Source: Adineta vaga | Taxonomy: Eukaryota; Rotifera | NCBI GenBank assembly: GCA_021613535.1 | Contig: CP075495.1 | Location: 10,168,001-10,232,000 of the forward strand | Reading direction: 5' to 3' | Length of the DNA stretch: 64,000 nucleotides | Shown here: piece after piece, positions 52,401 to 64,000 of the stretch | How positions within the stretch are numbered: position 1 is the first letter of the stretch | Layout of the letters: each line of letters opens with the position of its first letter | Notes under the pieces: model-generated | Told to the model about the DNA's origin: nothing | Seen by the model: only the letters and a program-made list of their open reading frames with translations | The model's database searches: none | Translations under genes and position numbers: made by a program

Positions 52401-54222
52401 ATTCGGTTAAATCGACATTTTATGTCTATTATTTTTGTAGGAAATATCATACTAATGTAAACGAGAATCAAAGTAGGCAAGTAAAATGTATATTTCAATT
52501 AAATATAAGATTGCAATAACTTAACAACGTTTAATATTGAAAGTAGAAAAACAATTATAGAAGAGTTGTTCATTTCAGTATTTCAACGTAGAGTGTTGAT
52601 TGTAAAATATCAAGTAGCTAAAATGACTCACATCAAGTCAAATACTTAGAATATTGCAAAGTTGTTTCCACTTTGTAACTAATTCTAACACATGACTTAT
52701 GAAAAGAAAAACATCTTAAGCCATATGAGAATAAGTTGTGCGAAAAAAGATAATATGCTCGATGATTCTATCGAATGATGTTAAGAACTTGGTTATAACA
52801 AATGAAATTTGCCTTTCTATTTCTTTTTGTAATATCAAGAGAATTTTGGATAGTGTTATTCTCAATGCAAAAAAAGTGTATATTATCCTTCGTTCTCGAT
52901 CACATGAGAAGAAGAAAAGACAGTCGTCGTCGTCGTCGCCCTCATCACATAGTCAATAAGTTTCTATTTTCAGAGAATATTTTAGAATAACTTTATCACT
53001 ACATAGATATATTTCTATGAAAAATACATTTCCCAGTAGATGTAACCTTCGTTAATAGAATAGAATTCTTGAATAAATAACTATGAACTATATATTATAT
53101 CTTAGATCCCAGCATGTGAGTATCGATTTTGTCATAAAACTTGAAAAATTATAATTTCGACATAAAATATCAGTATTTAAGTATGATTTCTTTTGATTTG
53201 AAGAGATGAGCGTGTTCTAATAATAGATAACGCGTAAGGATGAAATTATTTATTGATTATGCACTTTGTGACATTAAAGTTTTATACCAGCCAATAAAAT
53301 TAATGTTTCCGAATGAAAGAACATTGAGCTTGTTCCTTTCTTTTCCTCAAATAGGTAGAACAAAAAAGTGCATAGTAGATCAGTTCTGATCCGATCGAGT
53401 TAAACGCATTAAATTAAGAAGTATTAGTTAGACTATACCCGAAATGGATCAACAGCTTGTTTCAGCTAAGAATGAATGCGATTAACATAAACAATTTACG
53501 AACTCTTTTTACGCATGTGTTCTTATTCGATAGACGGTATTAAAGAAAATGTGGGTGTAAGCAATAGGATGTAAAATTTTTCTAGAGAATAATAGAAAAA
53601 ATTTTTTCATTATTTAACAGCCAGCTTTCAAAGCATAATTACTTTCACTACACGATATTTCCTTATATATCTCAAACATCTTTGTTCGTATTCATATCAT
53701 CTGGTAATAGTTTATTTCATCAATGATCTCTTCGACTAACTTAAACCAAACATATTGGGTCAAGTTGTTTTTTTCTAAAAACTTTTTTCCAAACTATAAT
53801 CGTCTTTTATGAATTATAAGTCTATATTTATGAAATAGCTACATGACAAAAATACTGTTCAATATTAACAGATATTATAGAAGAGAAACAACATTCGTCT
53901 TTATTATCAAATCAATCTAAAAATAACAGATTCTATATGACAACCTGTTTTTGTTCGCAGTAACATACTTATCACATTTTTTCCACATTATGATCAAATC
54001 AGTAGTATTTCCTGTACGTCACCCGTTGTGCATAATTATTATACACGCATTTTCCAAAAACAAACTCTCTCTTCTTAATATGAGAAAAGAAGCAGTGTCA
54101 TATAGTATTGTTATTTTCTACTTACATGTATATAACGCTATATATATATGTAACTTAAATTACACATAAGTTATTAATAATGTTGCGAAAGTTATTCTGT
54201 TTTACTCTTGTTCTAGATAATA
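49427..54222. other. Large gene-poor region
   Basis: These 4.8 kb of AT-rich DNA hold no recognised gene. A coding-like stretch on the minus strand near 50620-50530 (LSLARHREEKSLDSFHQHRD) could be an old exon but has no match. A small open frame lies at 51810-52001. The sequence from about 53378 to 53420 has a faint likeness to 5S rRNA. A splice acceptor just before ATG 54223 suggests a 5' UTR intron of the next GPCR. Confidence 0.4.
51810..52001 (+). CDS. Hypothetical 63-residue polar protein
   Basis: ATG 51810 opens a 63-codon frame (MTNLTPKSVERNNRNDELL at the start, FVRNLAKSSSEIQFI at the end). It is Ser/Asn-rich and disordered-looking, with codon choice like real exons in this window (CGA/CGT, TCA, GAA), unlike the hydrophobic shadows around it. 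No splice partner or homologue is recognised. It may be a small gene, or an exon of a gene I could not trace. Confidence 0.28.
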   Translation: MTNLTPKSVERNNRNDELLISDSPLTMMNDTGNFSTYFSLHPSSSRLPFVRNLAKSSSEIQFI

Positions 54223-55338
54223 ATGAATGATTCTTTAACTTATTCGCATGTTAACCTTACACGATGGGCATCGAGTATATTATCACCAATGATATTGTTG
54301 GGTTGTGCTATTGGAAATATAATATCCTTCATGGTTTTATTACGGCCACGTCTTCGTCGTCAGACAACATCGATCTATTTAGCTGTCCTTTGTGTTGCAG
54401 AAATGGGTACATGTTATACAGGATTACTACGACAATTTTTACTGGATGCCTTCAATTTAGATATTCGATTAATAAATTCCTTTACATGTCGTACACATAT
54501 TTATTTAACTTATGTATTTCTTCGTTTAGCTCCACTATTATTAGCATTGGTTACATTACAACGTTATCTTTATGTCAGTCAACGTGCTGCTTGTTCGCTA
54601 AGATCGACATGTGTACAATTATTTTGTTTATTTTTGTTTGTTTGCTTAGCTGAATTACATTTATTTATCTTCTATGATTTAACTTATTCAGATACGCGAC
54701 CAAGAACAGATGATGTACCATTTGAATGTACAGTTGATAAAGTACACCATAAAAGTTACTATGAATTTCGTAGTAAAATATATCCGAAATTAGCACTGGT
54801 AGCGTATACAGTTATTCCATTAGCAATTATTATTCTTGGAAATGTTCTACTAGTTCGAACAGTTCGACAAGCATCAAAACGATCACGTTCAACAACACGA
54901 AAGAAACGTTCAGTAACAAGAATGTTATATGCTGTTAGTGTTCTTTATACGGTATTAACATCTCCTGCATCGATATTTCTTGCTGTAGCACCAACAAGTT
55001 ATCAATTAGCACCAGCATTTCGTTTACAATGGACATTACTTCGTTTATTATTCTATTTATGTCATTCAGTCAATTTTCTTTTATTTTGTGCAAGTGGAAC
55101 ATTTTTTAGACAAGAATTTGCTTCATTTGTCCGCTCGAATTGTGGATGTCGAATCGATTGGACGAATTCTTCAAATCAACCATTAACAGTTGCTGGTATT
55201 ACGAAATTTGAAGAAGAAACATTGGCTCCAAATATGAAATATCTACATCAAAATAATTTAAGTTCGAACAAAACTGAACAATATAGTTCGAGATTGACTG
55301 AGCGAATTTCAATGGAAAGTCAACCAACATCAGTATAA
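54223..55338 (+). CDS. Single-exon class A G-protein-coupled receptor
   Basis: This is an intronless coding frame of 371 residues from ATG 54223, with a splice acceptor six bases before it. It has an N-terminus with glycosylation sites (NDS, NLT), TM1 (LLGCAIGNIISFMVLL, GN motif), TM2 (SIYLAVLCVAEMGTCYTGLL, Glu in place of the usual Asp), TM3 (RLAPLLLALVTLQRYLYV, with QRY for DRY), TM4, a second loop with a Cys (FECTVDK) that can pair with the Cys before TM3, TM5 (LALVAYTVIPLAIIILGNVL), a strongly basic third loop (KRSRSTTRKKRS), TM6, TM7 (CHSVNFLLFCASG, NPxxY altered) and a polar tail. It probably belongs with peptide-type receptors; the ligand is unknown. It is a different subfamily from the GPCR at 42810. 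Confidence 0.83.
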   Translation: MNDSLTYSHVNLTRWASSILSPMILLGCAIGNIISFMVLLRPRLRRQTTSIYLAVLCVAEMGTCYTGLLRQFLLDAFNLDIRLINSFTCRTHIYLTYVFLRLAPLLLALVTLQRYLYVSQRAACSLRSTCVQLFCLFLFVCLAELHLFIFYDLTYSDTRPRTDDVPFECTVDKVHHKSYYEFRSKIYPKLALVAYTVIPLAIIILGNVLLVRTVRQASKRSRSTTRKKRSVTRMLYAVSVLYTVLTSPASIFLAVAPTSYQLAPAFRLQWTLLRLLFYLCHSVNFLLFCASGTFFRQEFASFVRSNCGCRIDWTNSSNQPLTVAGITKFEEETLAPNMKYLHQNNLSSNKTEQYSSRLTERISMESQPTSV

Positions 55339-55492
55339 ACAGTTGAATAGAACTCAATCGATATATTTATGAATCATCTTTTCCTCTTGTTAATCATAGC
55401 TTTCTATTTTTATTTTGTATTTCATATCGATCACAGATAAAAGGCGCGCATAAATTTTAGAAAAAAAAACACATAAAGCCCAGCAATAGAAT

Positions 55493-58400
55493 TTATCGTA
55501 TACCTAAATCAATAATATCTTCTGAAAGAATTGTTTGTAGAGCACGTGTTAGATCTGCTTTCATTTCTTTCAATGAACCTGGCCGACGATATTCATCTTG
55601 TGATAATTTTGTACTGGAAATTTGTTGCAAACGAATAGGCCGTTTAACATCATAAATCAGTTCATAACCTCCATTTGAGTATCGACGTTGAGGATTGACA
55701 TCAGCAATACGTTGCATATCTCGTTCAATTAATTCAGGATTTTTTGCATACAAATGTGCACCTATATGACATAGATAGAAATAGAAATGAAATGAAGTCA
55801 CTGAGTTTGTTGCATTTACCCCAGTGCATTGTTTGAACCATGAAATTTTTTCTTGCAATTTGTTGTTTAACATTCTTCGATAATAATGGCATAAGAACTT
55901 CACCCAATTTCAAACAAACAAAAACGATATGCTAAAAAACGAAAATATTTTGTATTAATCTATACAACTAATCGTAAGAAAAAACAGACTTCGAATACAA
56001 TTAGAAAAGCAAGACGAGCAACCATAATAACATAATAATCATGATTTGTTTGATATGGTCTGGAATCCCATGGTGGAGTACGATGATCTTTATAACTAAA
56101 AGACAAACGATTTGTTTTTCTTCTTTTTCTAAAAACGTTTTATTCCAAATCAAAATGATTTCTTACAAACAATAAATATTTGTTGAATTCAATTTTGTTA
56201 ATGATGTCGCTGAAAAACGATTGATTTCATAAGCTGATAGAGTAAAATTAACATAATTGACTAATGTACGGTTTTGACTTCGAGAATATTGATAAACAAG
56301 GCGAGGAACAAAATCTGATGTTAATGCGATAAGTAAACCCTAGAGTAGAAAGAAATAAAATAATTATTCTCGAATTTGATTCGATCTTACATTTGTTAAA
56401 ATAGCTAATTTCGATATTGCAGCAATGATTAAACGCCAAATACCTGAGAAAAAGAAACTGATTTCTCAAAGAATGTTTGATTTTTGATTGACATACCTAT
56501 ATCAGCAACTTTCTTAGCAACAGGTCGACGTACATCACACACAAATTTATGTGCATCAATTCGAATTTCGACAATATTATTGAGGAAAGCACAAAGTGGA
56601 GCAACTAAAACGAAAGAAACCAAAACATAATATTCTTTTCATGAACTTTATCAACTGTAGAGATGAAGTAAATAAAGTACTTAAAGCTAATCATATATTT
56701 ACCGGAAATCATCCAGCTCAGTTGTATTTTCTTATAATAATATAGAAGATATTCCATGGTTATAAATATTACCTTTCAAACTAATTAGGAACTCTACTCG
56801 TCTGGAGTTAACTTCCTTCTATCAGATTACAGAGTAGTTCATTCGCGCGACTCTTTTTACACCTGAGAAAAAAAATGTTCCCAGATGTATTGAAATCTTT
56901 TGTTTGAATTGATGATTATCTTACAGAAAGTTCTCATTCGTAATAAATATACAAAATTCATTTTGAACTATACATGTGCAAATTTTGATAGATGGAAAAA
57001 AATTTTATCAATTTTTTTTTGTTCTGGAAAATATCCAACTGGAAAATGACATTTTGATCTGTTCGTACGGAAATTATTTAGTAATCGAAAGACTGGTAAA
57101 TGTCTCTGTAAGACATTTTATTATTAAATTACTTACGCGGAAAGGCAACGAGAAACATTGTAACAAATCCATATTGAATAACTAAAATATCAAACAAAAT
57201 GTAAATAAAATTCTACACATTGATTCAATGAAATTCTTCATACTTAATTCCAAATATTCATAAAATAAAGTTGTTGTTGTCCATCTTTCCAACCTAAACA
57301 TCAGATTATTTCAATAGGAAGTTTAATTTTTAGGTATGAAATTTTTACATAAAATCGTCTTCTTGTGGTCGTTTACTATACCAATGAAGTGTATGATGAC
57401 GTCGATATCTCATTTGTTTGAATGCATTTCGATGCACAAGTAGTCGCCGAAAATAAGTCCAGAATTTTCTTAAGAAAAAAACAAACAAAAGAAATAAGAA
57501 ATTATTTAAATAATTCTTTTTGTATTCTTACACCATGCCAACTTCAAATAGATTATTAATAACTTGTTTTCCTACGAGTATAACCAATAATTGAATAGAT
57601 AGTTCCACTAGACAACCACTTGCTTCACACTATGAAGAAAGTACATAATATTATTTCAAATTCAGGAGAATTCTTCTTACTTCTTCAGTTTTATATTTGC
57701 CTATTTTATAACTTTCGGTACCAGGTGGATTAGCAAACCAAGGTTTAATAAATGCAATGTAAAAAATACTTGCATAGAAATTAACAAATTGAAATAGAAA
57801 CATTTTTAATGTTAAAGCATTTTCATAATCTTTTTCTGTTCGATGAATTTCTATTCAAATCAAATCATTGAAGAAATCGTTCGAATAGAAAGAAAGAAAA
57901 CTCTATTTACCATAATCTGTTAACCAAATTGCAATACGTTCATAGAGCGAGCTTAATGCAATAATAACAACAAGATTTATAAATGCACCAGTTATTGAAG
58001 CAACATGTGGAGAATAACGACGAACAAGTTCGGGTGTACGTGTAGAACTAATTGTAGCTTTAATACTAATTCGATAGAGTACAACGCCGAAAACAAAACT
58101 CAATACCAAACAAATCTAAATGAAAAAAATTTGATTAATCATCGTAAAGAAAAATTCTTTTTTCATTATTTTCAACGAACCATCATAGCAACAACTGAAA
58201 ATGATGATGCAATCTTTGCACATCGTTCCCTTGTTGGCATGTACTGTTCGACAACACCAGTTATTGGATTGATACGTGTCGTTCGTACTTTACGTTTAAA
58301 ATCTGGTCGTGGTTCATCTAAATTAACACCACCACCATTACCATCCATTAAGTCAAATGTATCCCATTCGTACTAAAAATTAAATCTAAATTATGAAATT

Positions 58401-60114
58401 GAAAGTGAATTCAATATTTACTTGATATTGATATTCTGCAACATCCCATGCTGGAAGAAATAATGCTGACCAAACTGTTACAATTGCTGCATAACCAACT
58501 GTCGCTTTATTATCAAATAGAAATGCCATCTATATGATCAAAATAAAGAATTTCGAAGAAAATTGTCTTTTTTTCGTTACCTTAGCATAAAGACAATCTT
58601 CACCAAGTACCCATAATTGTCGATGTGATCGCGGACACATGACTGTATCTGCCAATCGATTGCATATATCATTACTAAAAATAGAAAATCATAAATTATC
58701 TATGTTAGACGATAAAATTAGCTTACTGACGTCGGTACATCATGTTTCATTGCCCAAAGTCCATAGAAAAAAACTGAAAGACCAAGAACACAAGGAAGAA
58801 GCAACATTTGAATATACCTAAAAGAAAAGAAACATACAAAAATTCTTTTCTCATTTTATCAAAATCCTATCATTGAAAATACCATCGTAACCAAGAAAAA
58901 TACAATGCAACATGTTCACCAAAATAATCTTTTATATGACTGATTGGTTGATCTTTAAAAACATTACCTATTTGACTCCAATACCACCATAATTTCTACA
59001 TAAATACTTCGATAAAAATTGATAAAAATCAAATTTCATATATACAAACCATTCGATCAAATGTATTTCGATGTTCACCTTTCATCATGATCCAAGATGG
59101 AATCATATGTGGTTCAATACGTTTTAATAAAGGCTAGAAACATAATAACAATAGAAAGTAGAATAAAATCAATTTGATTTACTGCATGTAATGGATAACA
59201 ATCATCATAAACTTGATCTCGAAGAAGAAGTTCAATACCTAGAAGAAAATCATTAGAACATTTGCTTTTCTTGTAGGATGTGTACATTCTTATTCTCTCG
59301 AGTACATGTTCGTTTACTCGCATACAATCGGAACAAATACACTATTTTCTATTGTTAGAGTATAAGTCAATATAGCAACAATTCATCAATGATATTAAAT
59401 ATCGAAAACATTTTCTCCTTACCTGAACTTGTCGATGATCCAGTAAAGATCTTCTCCAATTCTAAGACACGTCTTTCTTTCACATCACCTGTACCTTGTA
59501 AAACTAGAGATAATAAAGAAAAGTAAATCAATTTGATGTTTCATATTTGCAATTAATATTTTATGAACCTTGTTGTTCTTCAAGTTCAGATTCTAATGTT
59601 GTATCAAATGGTGTACGTAATAAACAATCATAAACAAGTCGACTACGTTGTGCTGGAGTAAAATATGAATCACGAGAATTACCACGTATTGTATCAAATA
59701 AGGGTTCAAATCTTTTAAACAATAATAATTCATAACGTTTCATTTTGACAATTTAATTCCTACCGATATCTTAATGTTTTATCATATTCAGCAAGAAAAT
59801 AATGTTGCTCTGGAGGAAACATAGTTCGATCAATTTGTGTGAATGGTAACCATGACATAAGATAATCAAATGGCATCTTTGGAACGGATGGTGTACGATT
59901 TTCCTAAATATTGAAATAAATTATTTATGACAAGTAGAAAAAAATGTTTGTCGCTTTATTCTCTGTTGATATAATCTAATCTCTTCCCTCGAGTCAAACG
60001 TGTTCAATTTGTAGATTCTCGCATTCTCAGAAACGTCATTTCATGATAGAAAATGAAGCAAAAGAAAATCACAATTTCCCCGAGGACAAACAAGTTAAAA
60101 GAAAGAGAGAGGAA

Positions 60115-60156
<42 letters not shown>

Positions 60157-60972
60157 TATTACTTTTTATAGATAAAATCATTCTATCCATTTCGTATGAA
60201 CTTACTTCGATGGGTAATTTCATTCGTGTTTTTTCGGCCAATTCAAGAAGAAGTTCAAATGGTGCATGAAGACGAACAAATCGTTTTACAGATTGTTGTT
60301 GTGATGGTTCTTTAGATTTCTTTCGACGATGTCGATGTCGACTGAATATTCGATGATTAGTTAAATTATTTGTTGCATCATCATCGTCGTCATCATCATC
60401 CTTATGCCTTGATTCCTTATAAAGATATAAAGTTACAAAAAAGAAAAGATTTTTAAAATAAAGAATCTACCAATCCTCCGACAATATCTTGTTCTTCAAT
60501 AATAAACCCCACTGATTGAAGTCGTTGTTGAAATTCCTGTCGACGTTGCTTATTAATTGTCGAATCTCGAACACCAAGACTATAGACAAGAACAAAATCG
60601 ATACGTCGTCGTCGTTGTTGTCGACTATCATGATCATTGCCAGTACTTAGCGTTGTCAAGTATAGTTGACGATCGGCCTCTTCAAGCCAATCAACCGGAC
60701 GCTAAGAAAAAGTAACAAAAACAATAACAATCGTTTTTCCTGTGATATTTATCTTGTAACACTAACGAATAAAGAATCATGACTCGAAAATTGATCAATA
60801 GATGAACATTCTTATTAAGTTTCAAGCAGGAAGGAAGAGCGAACAAGAGAGACAATATGCACGCAAATGAAAAACACAACATGCATATCCGCAATTCTCT
60901 TCTACTTACGAGCCGTAATAAAGTTTGACAACCACCACCACTAGCGCTGCTATCACCAGATTTTTTGCTCAT
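55493..60972 (-). CDS. Anoctamin (TMEM16) channel/scramblase
   Basis: Anoctamins are ten-helix membrane proteins working as calcium-activated chloride channels or lipid scramblases. From ATG 60972: a short first exon (MSKKSGDSSASGGG), then the N-terminal domain (RPVDWLEEADRQLYL, RRRRIDFVLVYSLG, EFQQRLQSVGFIIEEQD, a Asp/His-rich linker, FVRLHAPFELLLELAEKTRM). Next come SYFTPAQRSRLVYDCLLRTP, IKDYFGEHVALYFSWLRWYI, the Cys-containing loop CNRLADTVMCPRSH and CLYAKMAFLFDNKATVG. Further on are EASGCLVELSIQLLVILVGK and the calcium-site helix APLCAFLNNIVEIRIDAHKF with the Glu and Asp of the family, then VCDVRRPVAKKVADIG. The tail is LTRALQTILSEDIIDLGIR-stop. There are many short exons, with one roughly 300-base intron holding a TAA microsatellite. 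The pattern fits ANO1-7 better than ANO8/10; the exact member, and channel versus scramblase, cannot be decided. Confidence 0.9.
60118..60156. repeat. (TAA)n microsatellite in an anoctamin intron
   Basis: About 13 uninterrupted TAA units lie in the intron between the exons ending KLPIE and starting ENRTPSVP. Confidence 0.95.
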
Positions 60973-62477
60973 TAATCAACGATTTTAATTGATAAATTGT
61001 ATCAATTTCACTTGGATTTTATAATTTCAACAAACTTGATGAGAGGGAATAATAATCATTGTCATATAACGCCTATATGCGTGTTTACGCGGCCAGAATA
61101 ATTAAAACGACTGTGTATGTGTATTTTACCAAAGCGGCTTTGTCTTCTTCTTCCCTTTCGACTGCTTCTATTTCTTCTTCTAGTTTTTTGCTACTTCCCT
61201 TTATTTCTGCTTCAGTTTTTGAGCATCTAGCGAGACGATAGTGTGTGTATGCGAATGAACGCCTGAGCGAAGCAAAGAGAATGTAAGGACAGAGAGTGAC
61301 GTTGACGTTAGCCTCAAAGAGTACTTCTTCAACGTAGGGAGAAGAAAAGAATGGGAAAGAAAAGAGAAAATATTAGAAAGCATACGAAAAAAATTTCTAG
61401 ATTCTTATATATATATATATATATATGAGTTCCTGGTTGGTTGAAGTCCGGATGAAGAAATTATTTACGGGTGCAATATGATTAAATTGATTAACAGCCT
61501 TTGAATATGGATAAAATACATGATCTTTTATCAAGAGATAAAGAAACTGAATTGATACATAATCATTCAAATAGGAAACACCAACCTGTTACAAAACTAG
61601 TTTGATTCTGATATTATATCTAATGTTTCCAATTACATCGAATTTATTCTATTGATATTTACTATGTGAATAGAAAGAAAATCAACTTGTTTTCTTCGTA
61701 TACTTGATTACCGAACAAAACTAAGTCCGATAAAAAAAAGTTTCTTTTCTTCTTCATGTAAAATCATTATTCTCAATTGTTTGTGTGCTTCGATAAGCAT
61801 TTATTTTATGAGAAATCTACTATAGGAAAGAGTTGACTTTTTCCTATTAACAATCATTGAAACATGCAAGATTAACAATTGTATTGTTATATCTTGTCAA
61901 CAAAATATATTTATATGAAAAATTTCCTTCTCTTTCTCCTATTGTTCCGAATCAAAACAATAATACTATCAATTAGAACGTATTACTGTTGACAAATCTT
62001 CGATAATTCTATTAGAAATAATCGTAATTTGAATTGCTATTTTTTTCAATAAAATCTGGATCTTTTCTATTTTCTTCTAATCAAAGCACGATCATGCAAA
62101 AATCTATCCTATTATCGTTCATGTCAATGTCATGGAAGAAACTATAGGTTTCTTTTTCTCCTACTATGTAAATTTGTTTCTTTTTTATTTTAACAAGTGA
62201 TATGTCGTATCAAAGAATCGGAAGACTAAATAAGTAAAAGAAGAAGAAAAAAGAAAGAAAGTTTTATGCGTTCGTCTACATTACACTTAATGCAAACTAA
62301 TGATTATTCTATTTCTTCTTCTTATGTATTTGTTGATCGTCAAAAATTCTTGTCCTGAATATAATTAAAACTATGAATAATGAAATACTTCAATAGACAT
62401 ATGTATTCAATTTGCTAAAGTATAGATGCCAACTTCCAATTTGAATACACTCGACAATACAATATCATTCAGTACTA

Positions 62478-62648
62478 ATGATTTTTGTTATTATTATTAG
62501 TTCAATTTTTCGAATAGGTCTATATGTTGGATCAATTCTCATTGTAGTATGTCTTATTAGACAATACAATCAAACCAGAACACAAAAAATAGCTCTTCAT
62601 CAATTCTATATTTATTTTCATAAATGTCCACTACATTGTGTTACTTGA
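62478..62648 (+). CDS. Hypothetical 56-residue membrane peptide
   Basis: ATG 62478 opens a 56-codon frame. It begins with MIFVIIISSIFRIGLYVGSI, continues LIVVCLIRQYNQTRTQ, and then has an aromatic, Cys-containing tail (YIYFHKCPLHCVT). One or two membrane segments followed by a polar tail give it a protein-like layout. No homologue is known to me. It could also be an exon cut from a larger gene, since an acceptor-like TTATTAG lies inside its start. Confidence 0.25.
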   Translation: MIFVIIISSIFRIGLYVGSILIVVCLIRQYNQTRTQKIALHQFYIYFHKCPLHCVT

Positions 62649-63259
62649 ACTATATATAGATCAAGTTAAAATATAATCAATATAAAGATACATAGTTTTT
62701 TTTTATTATGATGATAAAGTCTTCCATGAAACATGTAATATAATATGCATCTATCTTCTTTTTTTTCTATCATGATCATGACATTGAATTCATTACTATT
62801 ATTGACACGACATGTTATAGTTTGTAGAATATAGAGAAGTAAAGAGAAAAAAAGAAGACTTCATTCTTGTGATTTTGTTATTGATATGAATCTATTCTTC
62901 ATTACTCTACATCTTCAAATCATTCGATGTAGAAATCAATCTTGATTTTCTGTAGAACAATAATCTTCTTTCGTATATAAGAACATAATATTACTTTGAA
63001 AATGTACAATGTTATTTCAATCTTCTGATTAATGAAATGAACACGTAAGAGAAGTTAAGATTTAGATTTGATTATTATCTATCTTGGTGTAAATTTCATT
63101 TCGATAATATTCTTTGTCAAAGACAATACCTCGAATTAGAAAAACTCTCTATGTCAGATTAGTTTCGTATAGACATGAAAGAAATAGGAATTCATATTAA
63201 TTTAATCATCAATGCCAAGGATTTCTTTTTCTCGCTCATATCTATTCTAGACGAATATA

Positions 63260-63667
63260 TTAATATAAATCAATCAGACAATTATCGTTCTCTTTGAATA
63301 TTTCTCCGGTAGAAGAGCAAAGAAAACGACTAGAGACCAAACGACCATAAATAGAAATTGTACTTCGGAAAAAACTATTACTATTCGATATGAATGTTTT
63401 TCTTCTACAATAAATAAAAGAAAAGACATCAGCGCAAATAGTAGTTCTTTGTTTTCTAACGATCGTTTTTACTTTTGCACTTATTTCTAATGCGCTTAAA
63501 ATGGTCCTTGAATTATGATAAACTTCATTCTTAAGTACATTTAAATAAATCTCTAAGATTGAACACAAATGTTCTTCAGAAACAATTTTATGCGTTTTCC
63601 TTCTTAATCTTGATGATGAAGATTCAGACAAATGAATTAGTTCTTTATTATACTGAAAGGGAAACAT
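63260..63667 (-). CDS. Hypothetical 135-residue basic protein
   Basis: This open frame runs from ATG 63667 to a stop at 63260. The N-terminal half is helical and charged (SSSSRLRRKTHKIVSEEHLC, then SILEIYLNVLKNEVYHNSRT). The second half is Ser/Phe/Cys-rich and ends in ENDNCLIDLY. It is long for a chance frame in DNA of this composition, but the second half looks less protein-like and could be an intron read-through. No domain is recognised and no neighbour gives context. Confidence 0.3.
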   Translation of the reverse strand: MFPFQYNKELIHLSESSSSRLRRKTHKIVSEEHLCSILEIYLNVLKNEVYHNSRTILSALEISAKVKTIVRKQRTTICADVFSFIYCRRKTFISNSNSFFRSTISIYGRLVSSRFLCSSTGEIFKENDNCLIDLY

Positions 63668-64000
63668 ATGTCATAAATAGTTTATAAACAAAAGCGATTT
63701 GTCTGGCCACCACAGATGGTCTACATTTCAAATTGGAAATTTTGAGATAAAAAATTGACTTTGTACAATCTGATTAGGAATTTGTGGATAAAAGTCTTTA
63801 AAAAAGTTTCATGTTACTCTGCATCATGCGTTAAACATGTAGATCAAGGTTTGCGTGAATTGAAATATAGAGATTGATTCATTGTGTCGTCTTTTGATCA
63901 ACATATAGAATTTCATAAGCAATTTCTTTTGTCAGAAGATCTCTTATGTGATTGATTATTATATAGATATATCAATCTTCTATTCCTATGACTCCTTTTT

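Larger units (their letters stand above)
60973..64000. other. Intergenic, upstream of the anoctamin gene
   Basis: The first 400 bases are likely anoctamin promoter and 5' UTR, including a (TA)n run at about 61407-61426. Beyond that I see only two weak open frames, listed separately, and AT-rich sequence to the window end. Confidence 0.45.

Noticed and set aside
53370-53450. Stretch reading TCAGTTCTGATCCGATCGAG then GTTAAACGC, resembling the middle of 5S rRNA.
   Set aside because: Only about 30 bases agree; the later 5S part (TTAGTACTTGGATGGG) and the pairing ends are not found, so it is at most a very old relic.
60121-60156. TAA repeat considered as a telomere- or satellite-like array.
   Set aside because: It is a plain trinucleotide microsatellite inside an intron, with no larger repeat unit around it.

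Overview
The window looks like nuclear DNA of a bdelloid rotifer (Rotaria/Adineta-like; this is an inference). It is strongly AT-rich. Genes are broken by many short GT-AG introns of about 45-70 bases. The proteins are animal proteins: tryptophan hydroxylase, TRPV and polycystin channels, anoctamin, class A GPCRs, and an ARM-TIR-SAM family of the rotifer type. No rRNA, tRNA, CRISPR or bacterial operon structure was seen.

Layout. 0.2-1.4 kb (-): an unrecognised acidic protein. 2.6-4.1 kb (+): DHHC palmitoyltransferase of the ZDHHC3/7 type. 4.2-6.8 kb (-): tryptophan hydroxylase with an unusual long N-terminal exon. 7.7-11.5 kb (+): WD-repeat protein resembling WDR87/WDR97. 11.6-13.8 kb (-): calpain-15-like gene with a frameshift and a lost catalytic Asn. 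15.0-18.3 kb (-): TRPV channel. 20.8-24.0 and 24.9-28.4 kb (+): a tandem pair of ARM-TIR-SAM genes. 28.6-31.1 kb (-): WDR1/AIP1. 31.5-33.8 kb (-): type II PI 4-kinase. 36.1-39.5 kb (+): TPP1-like sedolisin. 42.8-44.9 kb (+): class A GPCR. 45.3-47.3 kb (-): polycystin-2-like channel. 48.7-49.4 kb (-): decayed fucosyltransferase remnants. 54.2-55.3 kb (+): single-exon GPCR. 55.5-61.0 kb (-): anoctamin. The main gene-poor stretches are 18.9-20.8, 33.8-36.1, 39.5-42.8, 49.4-54.2 and 61.0-64.0 kb.

Most genes are unrelated housekeeping or sensory/signalling genes, often tail to tail only 50-450 bases apart. The most interesting part is the ARM-TIR-SAM pair. Two diverged paralogs share an 816-base block with only 11 substitutions, and a 125-base identical block over the TIR active site. 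The first copy has a 4-base deletion exactly where the 816-base block ends. The second copy has a 1-base frameshift in its proline-rich linker. This looks like recent ectopic gene conversion with a faulty junction, in a family whose TIR domain keeps the NADase glutamate.
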